Source of the DNA: Mycoplasmopsis phocirhinis
Lineage (GTDB): Bacteria > Bacillota_I > Bacilli_A > Mycoplasmatales > Metamycoplasmataceae
Direction: 5' to 3'
Length of the DNA: 64,000 nt
NCBI RefSeq assembly: GCF_004216495.1
Contig: NZ_CP034841.1
Location: 310,001 to 374,000 of the forward strand
Shown: one piece after another, positions 46,353-58,025 of the stretch
Layout: each line of letters opens with the position of its first letter
How positions within the stretch are numbered: position 1 is the stretch's first letter
Translations under genes and position numbers: made by a program
The notes under the pieces: generated by a model
What the model saw: the letters and a program-made list of their open reading frames with translations, nothing else
The model's database searches: none
What the model was told of the DNA's origin: nothing

Positions 46353-48467
46353 TTATTGATTTTTTCTTAATTTGTTTAAAATATCATGATCAGCAAAATT
46401 TTCATAATCAACCAAATAATCTACTTCCACACCATCTTCGGTGTATGGTAAATCTTCAAGTGAATTTATTGTTTTATTAGCAATACCGGTTCAGCCATTT
46501 ACACTAGAAATATCAACATTTGTGCCATCTGGTAAAACAGTTGGCAACACCGAAAACATCCCACCTCCACTTTTTTGGCCAATAATCGTGGCTAAATTCA
46601 ATTCTTTAGCTGCGTGAGTTAAAAGATTGGCGGCGCTAAATGTATTAATTCCAACTAAAATATATCATTTGTAATTGGTGTAGCCATCTCTAGAATCTAC
46701 CACACCATCGCCATTAGTATCAACTTTATAACTAATTTCATTATATTCGCCTGTTTGGCGATTTTGAATTAATAAATTTAAATTTTTATTGCTCAAAAAA
46801 CCTAAAACCTTTTGTAAGGCATCCGTACTACCACCACCATTTAATGAGATATCTAAAATAATATTTTTTACTCTACCTTGTGGGTCGTCTTGTCTAATAC
46901 GTTCAAGCGCCGCACGCATTTTTAAATATGTATCAAATCTTCAAGGATCTGGTAATTGTTTTTGTTCTTCGGTTGCCGAAACAAATTCATCAAGAACAAT
47001 GCGGGCTGTATCGCCGTGAACATGAGTAATTTTATTGTTTAGATTATAAATTCCATTTCTATCGCGAGTAATTGAATTTTCACGATATGAAACTAGTTCA
47101 TCGTTTTTTGATGAATGTTGTTCGCTTTTGGCGCTTAATTCACGACCTTTAAAATTGAAATAATCAACAATGCTAGCCGAATAAACATCATAATATGATT
47201 TTGAAATCAATCTTGAATGTAAATCATCTAAATATTTATATCAAAGTCACTGGTATGCTTCTCTAAAAACATTTACGTTAGTACTTAATATTTTTTGTTT
47301 TAAATTAGTTTTAAGGGCAAATTGATCGAAATTTTCAACATTATTTTTTTCATAAAAGCGTTTAGCTAAACCATAATAGTGATCAAATAATAAAGCTAAA
47401 AAATTATAATTATTGATACGGCTTTGTGTTGAAGGTCTATGAAGATTAGTTGATCGATAAAATTTATATAATAAATTAGGATTAGAACGACTAGTACTAT
47501 AACTTGCTCCTACAAAACTTTCATTATTGAAATACAAGTTATAATATGAACCGCTCAAAAACATTAAATTAAACACTGAAACTGGTAAATAAACATTTCC
47601 GTTATCAACAATTACATCAATATTATATTTAGCCAAGTTAATAGTAGTATTTGGGTTGGTTTTGTGTTTTCTTATTCTTGATTGTTTAATTGAAGAATCT
47701 GTAAAACTATTGCCACGCAACGGTGTAATATCAAATGAATCTTGTGAATCAAAAGTTACTGTATCAAATTCTTCGTCAAATTCTAAAACATTAGTATTGT
47801 TTATTTTAAATGAAACTTTTTTTGGTGTTTGGCTTTGAATTTTAAAAATTCTTGAACTATTATTGGTTATTATTTTATTAACAATATTATTGACATTGAT
47901 GTAATAATCATCGTTTTCAAGGTGTTTATAGGTATCAAAAAAAATAGTTGGATTTGAAGTTGAGTCCAAATCTTTAAATTGTTTTTTACCATTATCTAAT
48001 AGTTTTGTTTGAACGGTTTCGTCAATATATTTGGTTTCAACAATTGGCTGCGAATTTGAAGGTTGGGAATTGTTTGTATTGATTGAACCATTTTTCTTAT
48101 CAGTGTTTGTAGTTTGTTGTTTATCGTCAATATTAGTGTTTTGATTCTGTTTATTTTGCTCATTTTCAACAAGAGGAGTTAATGTTGGTTCATTTGGATT
48201 TTCTTGTTTAATAGCTGGCTTAAGTGTTTGAGTTTCATCCTTATTGGTATCAACAATATTTATTTGCGTATTAGAATTTACATTATTATCATTTTTTTGA
48301 TTAATATCACTGTCATTTATATCAGTTTTATCAGTATTATTTGGTTTTTTTTGTTCTTGATCAGGAAACTTATTTATATTAAAATTAAAACAAGATGCAG
48401 CTAAAAACGGTGTCGCTGTAACTGATGTTAATGTAAGAATTCAGCTAATGTTTTTGTATTTTTTCAT
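46353..48467 (-). CDS. S41-peptidase-like lipoprotein, paralogue 2 with long linker
   Basis: A 704-residue lipoprotein; lipobox FLAASC. Residues 30-165 are a low-complexity stalk of Asn, Gln, Asp, Thr and Pro absent from paralogue 1. The rest aligns throughout with paralogue 1: NYNFLALLFDHYYGLA, ILDISLNGGGSTDALQKVLG, GINTFSAAN (Ser about 612), GQKSGGGMFSVLPTVLPDG, and a DTNGDGVVDSRDGY loop close to an EF-hand-like Ca site. Tandem duplication is evident. A TATAAT box lies six bases before the ATG. Confidence 0.82.
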
Positions 48468-48473
48468 TATTTA

Positions 48474-48479
48474 ATTATA
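48474..48479 (-). promoter_or_regulatory. -10 box for the S41 lipoprotein genes
   Basis: TATAAT on the minus strand, six bases before the ATG at 48467; no ribosome site between. Confidence 0.5.
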
Positions 48480-48585
48480 ATACTTTATTATTAAAAATAA
48501 TGTTTAATTTTTTTTAAAATTTAACATTAACTTATTTAGCAAGATTGATACTATTTTGTTTTAAATTAAAAACAAATAAAAGCAT

Positions 48586-49590
48586 TTAATAAGAGATGCT
48601 ATGATTTTTATAAATAAGTGGAGAAATAATTTTATATGTAAAGAAAATAATAAACATATTTCCTCATATTTTGACTGGGCTAAGAATTATATGTTGGAAC
48701 ATATAAACAAAAATAGACGAAGAAGTTCCTGAACCAATTGATTGTTTTTCGGCTAAAGCTAAAATTGGAACATTGAATAACTCTATTAAAGCAGAAAATA
48801 CAACTATTGGAACAATAATTAAATATAAAGTAGATTTTAATTTAAATCTAGTAATAAAAATAAATAATATCATCGCAAAATAACCTGATAACATTAAAAA
48901 TAATAAGGCTCAACGATTAGGTATTATTCCGTTTCTAATTGTTTGATCACTTACTCTAAAGCCAATTAAATAAATAACTATCATCGAAACTATAGCCAAA
49001 ATAGATAAGCAAACGGCCATATTTATGTTTAGAAGTTTAGAACTATATTTTTTTGAAACTCCACATTGATTTAGTTGTAAATATAATTTAATAATACGAT
49101 TTTCTAATGTCTTTATTTTTTTATCATTTTTGTTTGGTTGTAATTGAAGTTTTTCAATTTTTTTAAAAATTGATTGAATAGTTTCTTGAATCAAACTATG
49201 TTGAAAAGGTCCACCAAACATAAATCTTATCAATCTGACAAACAATCAGCCAATTATACCTGGAATAACACCATCCAACACAGCTGCTAGTAAAAATAAG
49301 GGATTAAAGTAAGTCGGCACAAACATAAATGAAATCAAATCAGCAGCAGCGCCTACAAAAGCACCGACAAAAGGCCCAAAAATAAAACCAGTAATTTTTA
49401 TTGGCAAGCCAATAATACTAATTTTATATGAAGGCAAAGAAATCAAAGGCATTAGTTGAAAGACAATCAAAAAAAAGGCAACTGAAATTGCAATTAAAAT
49501 TCCAATGAAAGTAATTTTACGAATCGACCAACGCGAAAATGCTTTAAAATCTTTATCGCTTTCATAATTTTGCATAAAATAATTATACAT
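48586..49590 (-). CDS. ECF transporter S-component, probably vitamin uptake
   Basis: A 334-residue membrane protein; the TGA at 48664-48666 is Trp, so the true stop is TAA 48586-48588. The first half matches ECF S-components of the FolT type: LPIKITGFIFGPFVGAFVG, ADLISFMF, and LAAVLDGVIPGIIGW. A charged, Lys/Gln-rich cytoplasmic insert (about residues 140-195) separates it from a second group of TMs, which makes it longer than the usual 170-200. Substrate unknown. Two starts are possible (49590 or 49575); neither has a ribosome site. Confidence 0.65.
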
Positions 49591-49690
49591 TTTATCGTTA
49601 ACATTAACAAAAAAATGAAACAATAAAATCAATATTTATATATGTAAATTTAAGTGCTAAAATATTGTTACTTATAAGTAAAGGAGAATT

Positions 49691-51060
<1,370 letters not shown>

Positions 51061-51061
<1 letters not shown>

Positions 51062-51087
51062 AAAATTCTCGCATTTGCGAGATTTTT
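51061..51087 (+). terminator. Terminator after pepA
   Basis: TTCTCGC-attt-GCGAGA with A and T tracts, directly after the stop codon. Confidence 0.8.
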
Positions 51088-51221
51088 AAATATTTTTTTT
51101 GTTAGAAAATAATTAAATTTTACTTTTACAATCCAATTATTGCCGTTTAAACTTTAAAATAAGGCTTTTATAATTATGTAAAGAAAAATCGCATATCTAA
51201 CAAATTTTAAATTAGTTTTTT

Positions 51222-51227
51222 TATAAT
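51222..51227 (+). promoter_or_regulatory. -10 box of tdk
   Basis: TATAAT seven bases before the ATG at 51235 and no ribosome site: predicted leaderless transcript. Confidence 0.5.
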
Positions 51228-51234
51228 AATAGAC

Positions 51235-51813
51235 ATGAATAGAGGAAATATAAAAGGGTGATTAGAAGTAATTACTGGACCAATGTTTTCAGGTAAAACT
51301 GAAGAATTATTAAAACGTATAAATACATTAAAATGAGCTGAAGTTAACACATTAGTGATTAAACCTTCTTTCGATAATCGTTTTAGCGAAAGTGAGTTAG
51401 TTTCGCGCACAGGAGCTCGCTTGAATTCACAAAATGTAAGCAATTCAAAAGAAATATTAAAATTATGAAATAAAAATTATCAAGCCGTGGCAATTGATGA
51501 AATGAATTTTTTTGATGAAGATTTTCCACAAGTAATTGAAGAATTATTGAAAAATAATGTCAATGTTCTTGTTTCCGGTTTGGATTTAGATTTTTTAAGA
51601 AAACCATTTGGTATCGCTCCTCACATAATTGCAATTGCTGATGAGGTGTGTAAATTAAAGGCAGTATGCGTTAAATGTAAAGCACCAGCAGGTTTTTCAT
51701 TTCGCAAAATTAAATCACAAGATTTAAATGTTTTAGGAGACGCAGAATACGAAGCACGCTGTCGTATTTGCCATATGGAAGGAGAAAAGGCCAAATTAAA
51801 TAACATTAATTAG
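51235..51813 (+). CDS. tdk: Thymidine kinase
   Basis: A 192-residue type II thymidine kinase that phosphorylates salvaged thymidine. Walker A is GPMFSGKTEEL; the DEMNFFDEDF region follows; the zinc lasso has CVKCKAPAGFSFR and CRICH. The start ATG is followed by RGNIKGWLEVITG. Nucleoside salvage is expected in an organism lacking de novo synthesis. Confidence 0.94.
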
Positions 51814-51818
51814 CAACA

Positions 51819-51859
51819 AAAAAACAAGAAAATACTTACTAAGTATTTTCTTGTTTTTT
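51819..51859. terminator. Bidirectional terminator between tdk and the TM2 gene
   Basis: A 19-bp near-perfect stem (AAAAACAAGAAAATACTT / AAGTATTTTCTTGTTTTT) around ACT, with A and T tracts at either side. Confidence 0.85.
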
Positions 51860-51866
51860 GTTAATA

Positions 51867-52064
51867 TTAAATTCTCTCTAAACGAGCGTCTCTTTGAAGT
51901 CCGAAAATTGCGAAGAAAATATCAACAACATACATAATTCCAAATAAACCACCTGTAAATAATTTTAATAAACCTAAACCTCAACGACCGGCATAAAATC
52001 TATCTATACCTAAATAACCGAAAAAGATTGATAATAAAATTAATAAAAATCTGCTTTTTTTCAT
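51867..52064 (-). CDS. Small TM2-domain membrane protein
   Basis: A 65-residue protein with two TM segments. It carries the TM2 hallmark: FFGYLGIDRFYAGRWGLG, then LFTGGLFGIMYVVDIFF. Start ATG at 52064 follows GAAAGGAAAA; it ends LERI-TAA at 51867. An A18 tract lies between the -10 box and a possible -35 upstream. The function of TM2 proteins in bacteria is not settled. Confidence 0.85.
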
Positions 52065-52097
52065 ATTTTCCTTTCAAATTTTGTATATTCTTTTAAT

Positions 52098-52122
52098 ATT
52101 ATAATTTTTTTTTTTTTTTTTT
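52098..52122 (-). promoter_or_regulatory. -10 box with adjacent A18 tract
   Basis: On the minus strand, 18 A (52122-52105) are followed by T and TATAAT (52103-52098). A TTTCGT at 52128-52123 would give a 19-base -35/-10 spacer made almost entirely of the homopolymer. Length changes would alter promoter spacing. Confidence 0.5.
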
Positions 52123-52130
52123 ACGAAACG

Positions 52131-52153
52131 AAAAAAGTAGCATACGCTACTTT
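52131..52153 (-). terminator. Terminator of tRNA-Ile
   Basis: On the minus strand AAAGTAGC-gtat-GCTACTTTTTT, 17 bases after the tRNA. Confidence 0.85.
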
Positions 52154-52169
52154 GGTCAAATAAATGATA

Positions 52170-52246
52170 TGGTGCGAACGAATGGACTTGAACCATCGAC
52201 CTCACGATTATCAGTCGTGTGCTCTAACCAGCTGAGCTACGCTCGC
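52170..52246 (-). tRNA. tRNA-Ile (anticodon GAT)
   Basis: 77 bases including an encoded CCA. Acceptor GCGAGCG pairs with CGTTCGC; discriminator A. D-arm GCTCAGCTGGTTAGAGC, anticodon stem CGACT/AATCG with loop containing GAT, T-arm ATGGTTCAAGTCCAT. It sits between rpsI and the TM2 gene on the same strand as rplM-rpsI. Confidence 0.95.
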
Positions 52247-52305
52247 ATAATTGCTGCGGTGTTATTATACCACAGCATTAATGAATATAAAATAAAAAAT
52301 TAAAA

Positions 52306-52707
52306 TTAACGTTTTGAGAATTGACGTGAACGACGTGCTTTACGTAAACCTGGTTTTTTACGTTCTTTAACACGCGCATCACGAGTTAACATTCCTTGTG
52401 GTTTTAATTTAGCTATATATGAATCGCTAGCTAATAATAAAGCGCGAGCAATACCTAAACGAATAGCACCTGCTTGGCCACTTAAACCACCTCCTCGAAC
52501 ATTAACTGAAATATCAAATTTACCTTTTGTTTCAGTTAAAACTAATGGTTGTGAAGCATCTTGTAAAAATAAATCTGAAGATAAATATTCTCTAGCATCT
52601 CGCTTATTAATTGTAAATTTACCTTCTCCTGGTTTTAAAACAACACGTGCCGTTGAACTTTTACGACGTCCTAAACCACGATATTCAATAACTGTTTTTT
52701 GTGCCAT
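52306..52707 (-). CDS. rpsI: Ribosomal protein S9 (uS9)
   Basis: A 133-residue small-subunit protein whose basic tail reaches the P-site tRNA. Motifs [39 protein letters not shown], and the C-terminal [17 protein letters not shown] are all present. It follows rplM on the minus strand by one base. Confidence 0.96.
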   Translation of the reverse strand: MAQKTVIEYRGLGRRKSSTARVVLKPGEGKFTINKRDAREYLSSDLFLQDASQPLVLTETKGKFDISVNVRGGGLSGQAGAIRLGIARALLLASDSYIAKLKPQGMLTRDARVKERKKPGLRKARRSRQFSKR

Positions 52708-52708
52708 A

Positions 52709-53143
52709 TTATTTTACCTCTAAACTTTCTGGTTTTTGTGCTTGATGTTTATGTTCTGGGCCAGCAACAACAAAAAGATTTTTAATTTGTTTATTACCTA
52801 ATTTTGTGTGTGGTAACATACCTGCAATTGCTTTTTGAACAAGAGCAGTTGGTTTTTTAACTCTTAATTTAGCAGCGCTAATACTTTTTAAACCACCAGG
52901 ATAGCCGGTGTGGTGGTAATAAATTTTATCATTTTCTTTATTTGCTATTAAAACTACTTTTTCAGCATTAACAACAATTACATAATCACCCATATCTGCA
53001 TTAGGGGTAAAAGTTGGTTTATTTTTTCCTCTTAAAACCGAGGCAACAGTTGCTGCTAGACGTCCTAAAACTTGACCTTCAGCATCAACAACGTATCATT
53101 TTTTGTTTGCGTTTTGTTTATTAACAATTGTTGTTTGTCTCAT
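52709..53143 (-). CDS. rplM: Ribosomal protein L13 (uL13)
   Basis: A 144-residue large-subunit protein that starts early assembly. The true start is ATG 53143 (GAGGAGAATC upstream); the N-terminus includes [17 protein letters not shown] with a TGA(Trp). Later motifs: [23 protein letters not shown] and GMLPHTKLG. The stop leaves one base before the rpsI ATG. Confidence 0.95.
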
Positions 53144-53262
53144 TGATTCTCCTCATAATTTTGGCATTGCCATTCAATTCGTTAACGGGATAATTTTTTA
53201 CTGGATATTTTCTCGTCGAACCGAGCATAACAAACATCATGACACAATGATGTCCGATATAA
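53144..53262 (-). promoter_or_regulatory. Possible structured leader of rplM-rpsI
   Basis: The 5' region before rplM contains a hairpin ACATCAT-tgtgtc-ATGATGT (53234-53253) near a weak -10 (TTATAT) and about 90 further bases before the ATG. In Firmicutes L13 controls its operon through a leader RNA. Identity with that family is not shown here. Confidence 0.3.
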
Positions 53263-53338
53263 TTAAAAATATACATTAAAATTTTAAAAGCAAAAGCAAT
53301 TTTATTTAAAAAATTAAAACTACAATAAAATATTAAGT

Positions 53339-54496
53339 ATGAAAAGTTTAAAACCTTATTTTAAGATGTCTAAAAATATCACTTATCTAGATAGCGCAGC
53401 CCTTGTTTTAAAACCAAATTCAGCAATTAAAGCAAATAACAATTTTTATACAAAATATTCAGTAAGCACAAGAACAAGCAATGCTCCGTTAGGTATAAAA
53501 AATACTCAAATCATTAATAATTTACGTCAAAAAATCGCCTTACTTTTAAACACAAATTTAGAACAAAGTTCAATAATTTTTACTTCAGGTACTACTCAAT
53601 CTTTAAATATTTTTGCTAAAATGATCCAAAATAATATTACCTGTGATGATGAAATTTTAATTTCTCCATATAATCATTCCTCTAATTTTATTCCTTGAAT
53701 TGAAGTGGCTAAAAAAACAAAGGCAAAATTAGTTGTAAAAGAAAATTTATTAGATTATATTAATCCTAAAACTAAAATTATCGCTTTAAGTCAAGTTACA
53801 AATAACTTTAATATTACACATAATTTAGAACAAATTTTTCAAAAAGCTCAATCAGTAGGCGCCTATGTGATTAACGATGCGGCTCAGGCCATAATTTATG
53901 AAAATGTTAGCATGCTAAAATCTCATATAATTGCTTTTAGCGCAAACAAATTTTACGGACCCACTGGTTTAGGAGTTCTTGCAATTAATAATGATTTGTT
54001 AAAGCGATTACAACCAGTTGATTTTGGTGGTGGTTCAGTAATAAATATTGATGTAAATAATAATTGAACACAAATCCCAACAATAGATTTATATGAACCT
54101 GGAACTATTAATTTAGCAGGTATATATATGTTCAACGCAGCAATAGATTTTTTTAATAATTATATAGGTTACAAAAATACTAATAAAATTTTGAAAACTT
54201 TAGCAAATTATGCATACAAAAAACTTAACACAATTAATAATATTGAAATATACTCATCAGTAGATGACCATATAATTTTATTTAATATTAAGGGTTATGA
54301 TTCACACGATATTGCCCATTATTTAGGTCAACACAATATTTATGTACGTTCAGGTTTATTTTGTGCCCACTATTTACGAAATATAAAAAACGTAAATTCT
54401 TATGTGCGTGTTTCACTGGGAGTATATAATACAAAAAATGACATCAACAAATTAGTTGAGGCACTAAAAAAAGGAGGTGATTTCCTTGTCATATAG
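53339..54496 (+). CDS. sufS: Cysteine desulfurase (SufS/NifS type)
   Basis: A 385-residue PLP enzyme that takes sulfur from Cys for Fe-S assembly and tRNA thiolation. The PLP Lys is in FSANKFYGPTGLGVL; NDAAQAI holds the ring-binding Asp; the persulfide Cys is in VRSGLFCAHYL, in the short loop typical of SufS. TACAAT lies twelve bases before the ATG, and there is no clear ribosome site. It overlaps sufU by 11 bases. Confidence 0.92.
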
Positions 54497-54905
54497 TCAA
54501 AATAAAAAACGAGAAATTATAATGTCACATTATACTCAACCCCGTTATAAAAAAAATTTAGCAGGTGAAAAATTTATTAAATATGGACAAACATGTGCAG
54601 ATTATTTAGAATTCAAATATACACTGGATGAAAATAAAATTATAAACTTACATTTTGACGCTAAAGGTTGTGCTTTTATGATTGCTTCGACAGATTTATT
54701 AATAGAACATTTTATTGGTAAAAATAAAGAACAAATATTGAATTTTATTGATAAATACGAAAATTTCATTAAAAATGGCGGCAATGAACAATTAGAAAAT
54801 GAACTGGGTAAATTGGCGATATTTAAAAATGTTAACGAACACCCAAATAGATACTTTTGTGCTACATTATTTTCAAGTGCTATTAAAGAGAAATTAAATG
54901 AATAA
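54486..54905 (+). CDS. sufU: Fe-S scaffold / sulfur acceptor SufU, TTG start
   Basis: A 139-residue IscU-fold protein. Three conserved Cys are seen in GQTCADYLE, AKGCAFMIAS and NRYFCATL. I chose TTG at 54486: AAGGAGG ends about eight bases upstream, and the extra 12 residues include REIIMSHYTQPR, which aligns with the family N-terminus (xxVIMDHYKNPR). The first ATG, 54522, would cut through that motif and has no ribosome site. It accepts persulfide from SufS. Confidence 0.88.
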   Translation: MSYSQNKKREIIMSHYTQPRYKKNLAGEKFIKYGQTCADYLEFKYTLDENKIINLHFDAKGCAFMIASTDLLIEHFIGKNKEQILNFIDKYENFIKNGGNEQLENELGKLAIFKNVNEHPNRYFCATLFSSAIKEKLNE

Positions 54906-56130
54906 TATAATTTTTCATATTGATTTTGATTCATATTTTGCGAGTGCTCACCGAGTTTTAAATCCCCAATATGAAAATAAACCAATTGCTATTGCTGACA
55001 ATAAAAAAAGGTCAATTGCTTGTTCAGTTAGTTATGAACTAAAAAACAAAGGAGCCAAAAGTGGTTGACCCAATTATAAAATTTTGCAAGTGGAGCCACG
55101 AACTATTTTTATTAAGCCAGATTTTAATTTATATGTAAAATTATCTACAAAAATTTTTGAATATTTAGCCCAAAATTATACAAAAAAGATTGAAGTTTAT
55201 TCAATAGATGAGTGTTGAATGGATGTTAGTGATATTACTAATCTTAACGACGCCGAACAATTGGCACTCAAAATTCAACAACAAATAAAACAAAAATTTA
55301 GAATACCTATCTCCATAGGAATTTCATTTAATAAATTTATTGCTAAATTGTCTACAAATCTTGCTAAACCTTTTGGTGTTTTATTAACAAAATTTAGTGA
55401 TATTAAAAATCGTATTTGACCTTTGGATATAGAAGAGTATTTTGGCATTGGAAAATCAACTGCGACAAAATTAAGAAATGTCGGAATAAATACAATCGGT
55501 AAATTAGCGGCAAGAAATAAATATGATCATGATTTATATGAAATTTTTAAATCGCAAACATCAGTATTCATTGAAGAAGCAAAGGGTAATGGTAAAATTG
55601 GTTTAAATTATGCCCGTAATGAATTAAAATCAATTGGAAATGAACTGACTTTTCTTTCTATTGATTTAGATGATAGAACAGAATTGTTAAAAATTTTATA
55701 TCAGTTGAGTTTGAAAGTTTCAACAAGAGCAATAAATCGTAATATGTTAGGTTATTCAGTAACTGTATCATTAAGAAGTATAGAAAAGGTATGAAGGCGC
55801 AAACAATTAACACTTAAACACCCAATAAATGCCGCAGATGAAATTTACAAAAACGGCACTAATTTATTTAATCAACTTTTTAAAGAACAAATGATAAGGG
55901 GAATTGGTATCAAACTTTCTCAACTTGTTAATGAATTTGATATTGGTAAACCCCAAAGTCTTTTTGAAGACCAAAAAACTCCTGATACAAACAAACTAAA
56001 AATTTTAGTTGATGATTTAAACAAAAAAATTAGAAAAAAAGTTCTAAAAACCGGAATCGAGTTTGAAAAAGATAAAGTCAAAGAAAATGTCCAAAATCGT
56101 TATTTAAAAAATGATAGAGAGGAAAATTAA
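54898..56130 (+). CDS. dinB: Y-family DNA polymerase (DinB/ImuB-like)
   Basis: A 410-residue translesion polymerase. The palm motif FHIDFDSYFASA and the catalytic SIDECWMDVS are intact, with SIGISFNKFIAKLST after it and an HhH region FGIGKSTATKLRNVG. A C-terminal QSLFE (about residue 362) fits the beta-clamp-binding motif. Trp codons include TGA. It starts 8 bases inside sufU. Error-prone copying past lesions is expected. Confidence 0.9.
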
Positions 56131-56131
56131 T

Positions 56132-57229
56132 ATGAAAATAGGTTTATATGGAGGTAGCTTCAATCCAATACATAATGGTCATATAGAAATAGCTAAATTT
56201 GCCTATGAAAAATTAAATTTAGATAAATTAATATTTATTCCAGCAGCAACTAACCCCTTTAAGAAAAAACAAAAAAATGCGCCAGATAATCATCGCCAAA
56301 AAATGATTGAACTTGCACTTGAAAATTGCTCTCAAAATTTTGAAATAAGTTTATTTGAATTAAAAAAAGGTGGTTTAAGTTATACATATCAAACAATTAG
56401 ATATTTTGCTCATAAATATTCTAATGATCAACTTTATTTTATTATAGGTTCAGATTCTTTGCCAAGTTTACATAAGTGAGAGTATATAGAAGAAATCACT
56501 AAAACTGCCCAATTTATTGTGTTTAAAAGAGATAAAAATATAGATAAAAAAAATATAAAAAAATTCAATATTATTCAGTTAAATAATCCAATTTATGTAG
56601 AATCTTCAACTAAAATCCGCCAAGGTGTTTTAGACTTTACACCCCAAAAAGTTAATGAGTATATTGGTCAAAATAAATTATATGCTCATGAAATTGTACA
56701 TTCAACCTTGAGTGCTAAAAGAGCAAAACATTCTGTAGCAGCAGCTGAGTTTGCGGCTAAATTAGCCAAAGCTAACGGCCTTAAATATAACCAAGGTTAT
56801 TATGCTGGTTTATTTCATGATATTTGTAAAGAAGTTGAAGAAAATTCAATGAGAGAATTTATTAGTTCTTTTGGCTTAAACGGTTTTGACACACACGAAT
56901 TTCCTTGGCATAAATTACACCAAATCAGTGGTGCACTTTGAGTGAAAAACATCTATAAAATAAACGACAATGATATAGTTAAAGCAATTGCGTGTCATAC
57001 AACTTTAAAATTAGAGCAATTAAGTACGCTAGATAAAATTCTTTTTATTGCGGATAAAATTTGTGATGGTCGAGCCTTTACAGGTGTACAAAAATTGCGC
57101 AAATTAGCTTTAGAAAATTTAGATGAAGGTTTTAGAGAAGTAGTGCGAGTGAATTATCAATATAATATTGAAAAAGGTGTTAAATTTAGTGATGAAGCAA
57201 ACAAAATTTATCAAAAATATTTAGGTTAA
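56132..57229 (+). CDS. nadD: NadD-YqeK fusion: nicotinate-mononucleotide adenylyltransferase plus HD hydrolase
   Basis: A 365-residue fusion. Residues 1-190 are the NAD-synthesis adenylyltransferase: GGSFNPIHNGH and the ESSTKIR motif. Residues 190-365 are an HD hydrolase like YqeK, with HSVAAAEFA, LFHDICKE (the HD pair), AIACHTT and FIADKICDGR. YqeK enzymes cleave diadenosine tetraphosphate. The same fusion is known in other mycoplasmas. In Bacillus the two are adjacent separate genes. ATG 56132 is one base after the dinB stop. Confidence 0.92.
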
Positions 57230-57233
57230 AATT

Positions 57234-57965
57234 ATGCAAAAACAAAAATTACAAAAATTTATAGCTCATAGTGGTTTTGCAAGTCGGCGTCAAGCTGAAA
57301 AATTAATCGCCGAAAAAAAAGTATTAGTCAATGGTAATATAGCTAAAATCGGCGATTGAGTTTCAATAAACGATATTATTAAAATCAATAATAAACAAAT
57401 AATTAAAAAAGAAGATAAGTTAGTTTATTATGTTTTAAATAAACCAACTAAAACAATTTCTAGTGTTAAAGATCAATTTAATAGACAAAACGTAATCAAT
57501 TTAGTTCCTAATGACATCCGTGTTGTACCTGTTGGTAGATTGGACTATAATACCACCGGAGTAATGATTTTAACTAACGATTTTGAATTAGTTAATAAAC
57601 TTACACACCCAAAATATGAAATTCCTAGAACATATAGGGCTAGAATAAATGAACCACTAACTTATAAAGAGTTTATGCTTTTAAATAAAGGGGTGAATGT
57701 CAATGGTAAAATTTCACACCAAATAGTAGATCAAGTCGAGAACAAAAGTTACATGATAACTTTACATGTTGGTTCCTATCATCATGTTAAAAAATTATTT
57801 GAATCAGTTAACAAAAAAGTTATCAATTTAAAAAGAGTTTCATACGCGAATATCAATGTCCAAAAAATGCCCGAAGGAACATATCGTAATTTAACAAACA
57901 AAGAAATTAAAGATTTAAAAAATATTATTAGAATACAAGAGCAAAAATTAACAACAAAACAATAA
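57234..57965 (+). CDS. rluB: RsuA/RluB-family pseudouridine synthase
   Basis: A 243-residue rRNA modification enzyme. The S4 RNA-binding domain covers residues 1-60 (LQKFIAHSGFASRRQAEKLI); the catalytic Asp is in GRLDYNTTGVMILTND. Other motifs: VLNKPTKTISSVKD and the C-terminal LKRVSYANI. Probably modifies 23S helix 90 like RluB, but RluE/RsuA specificity cannot be excluded. Confidence 0.88.
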
Positions 57966-57985
57966 CCATAATTTTGTTGTTAATT
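57946..57985 (+). terminator. Terminator after rluB
   Basis: AATTAACAACAAAA / TTTTGTTGTTAATT around a twelve-base loop; the stop codon is in the loop. Confidence 0.75.
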
Positions 57986-58025
57986 AAATTTAAAGGTTTT
58001 GCCTAATCTATACCACCTTTATTTG

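Noticed and set aside
54602-54985. Minus-strand ORF of 127 residues across sufU/dinB
   Set aside because: Antisense to two well-supported genes, no family features.
56111-56131. nadD start at an ATG inside dinB (MIERKINMKIG)
   Set aside because: The family N-terminus is MKIGLYGGSFNP, so ATG 56132 is right; the upstream ATG belongs to dinB sequence in another frame.
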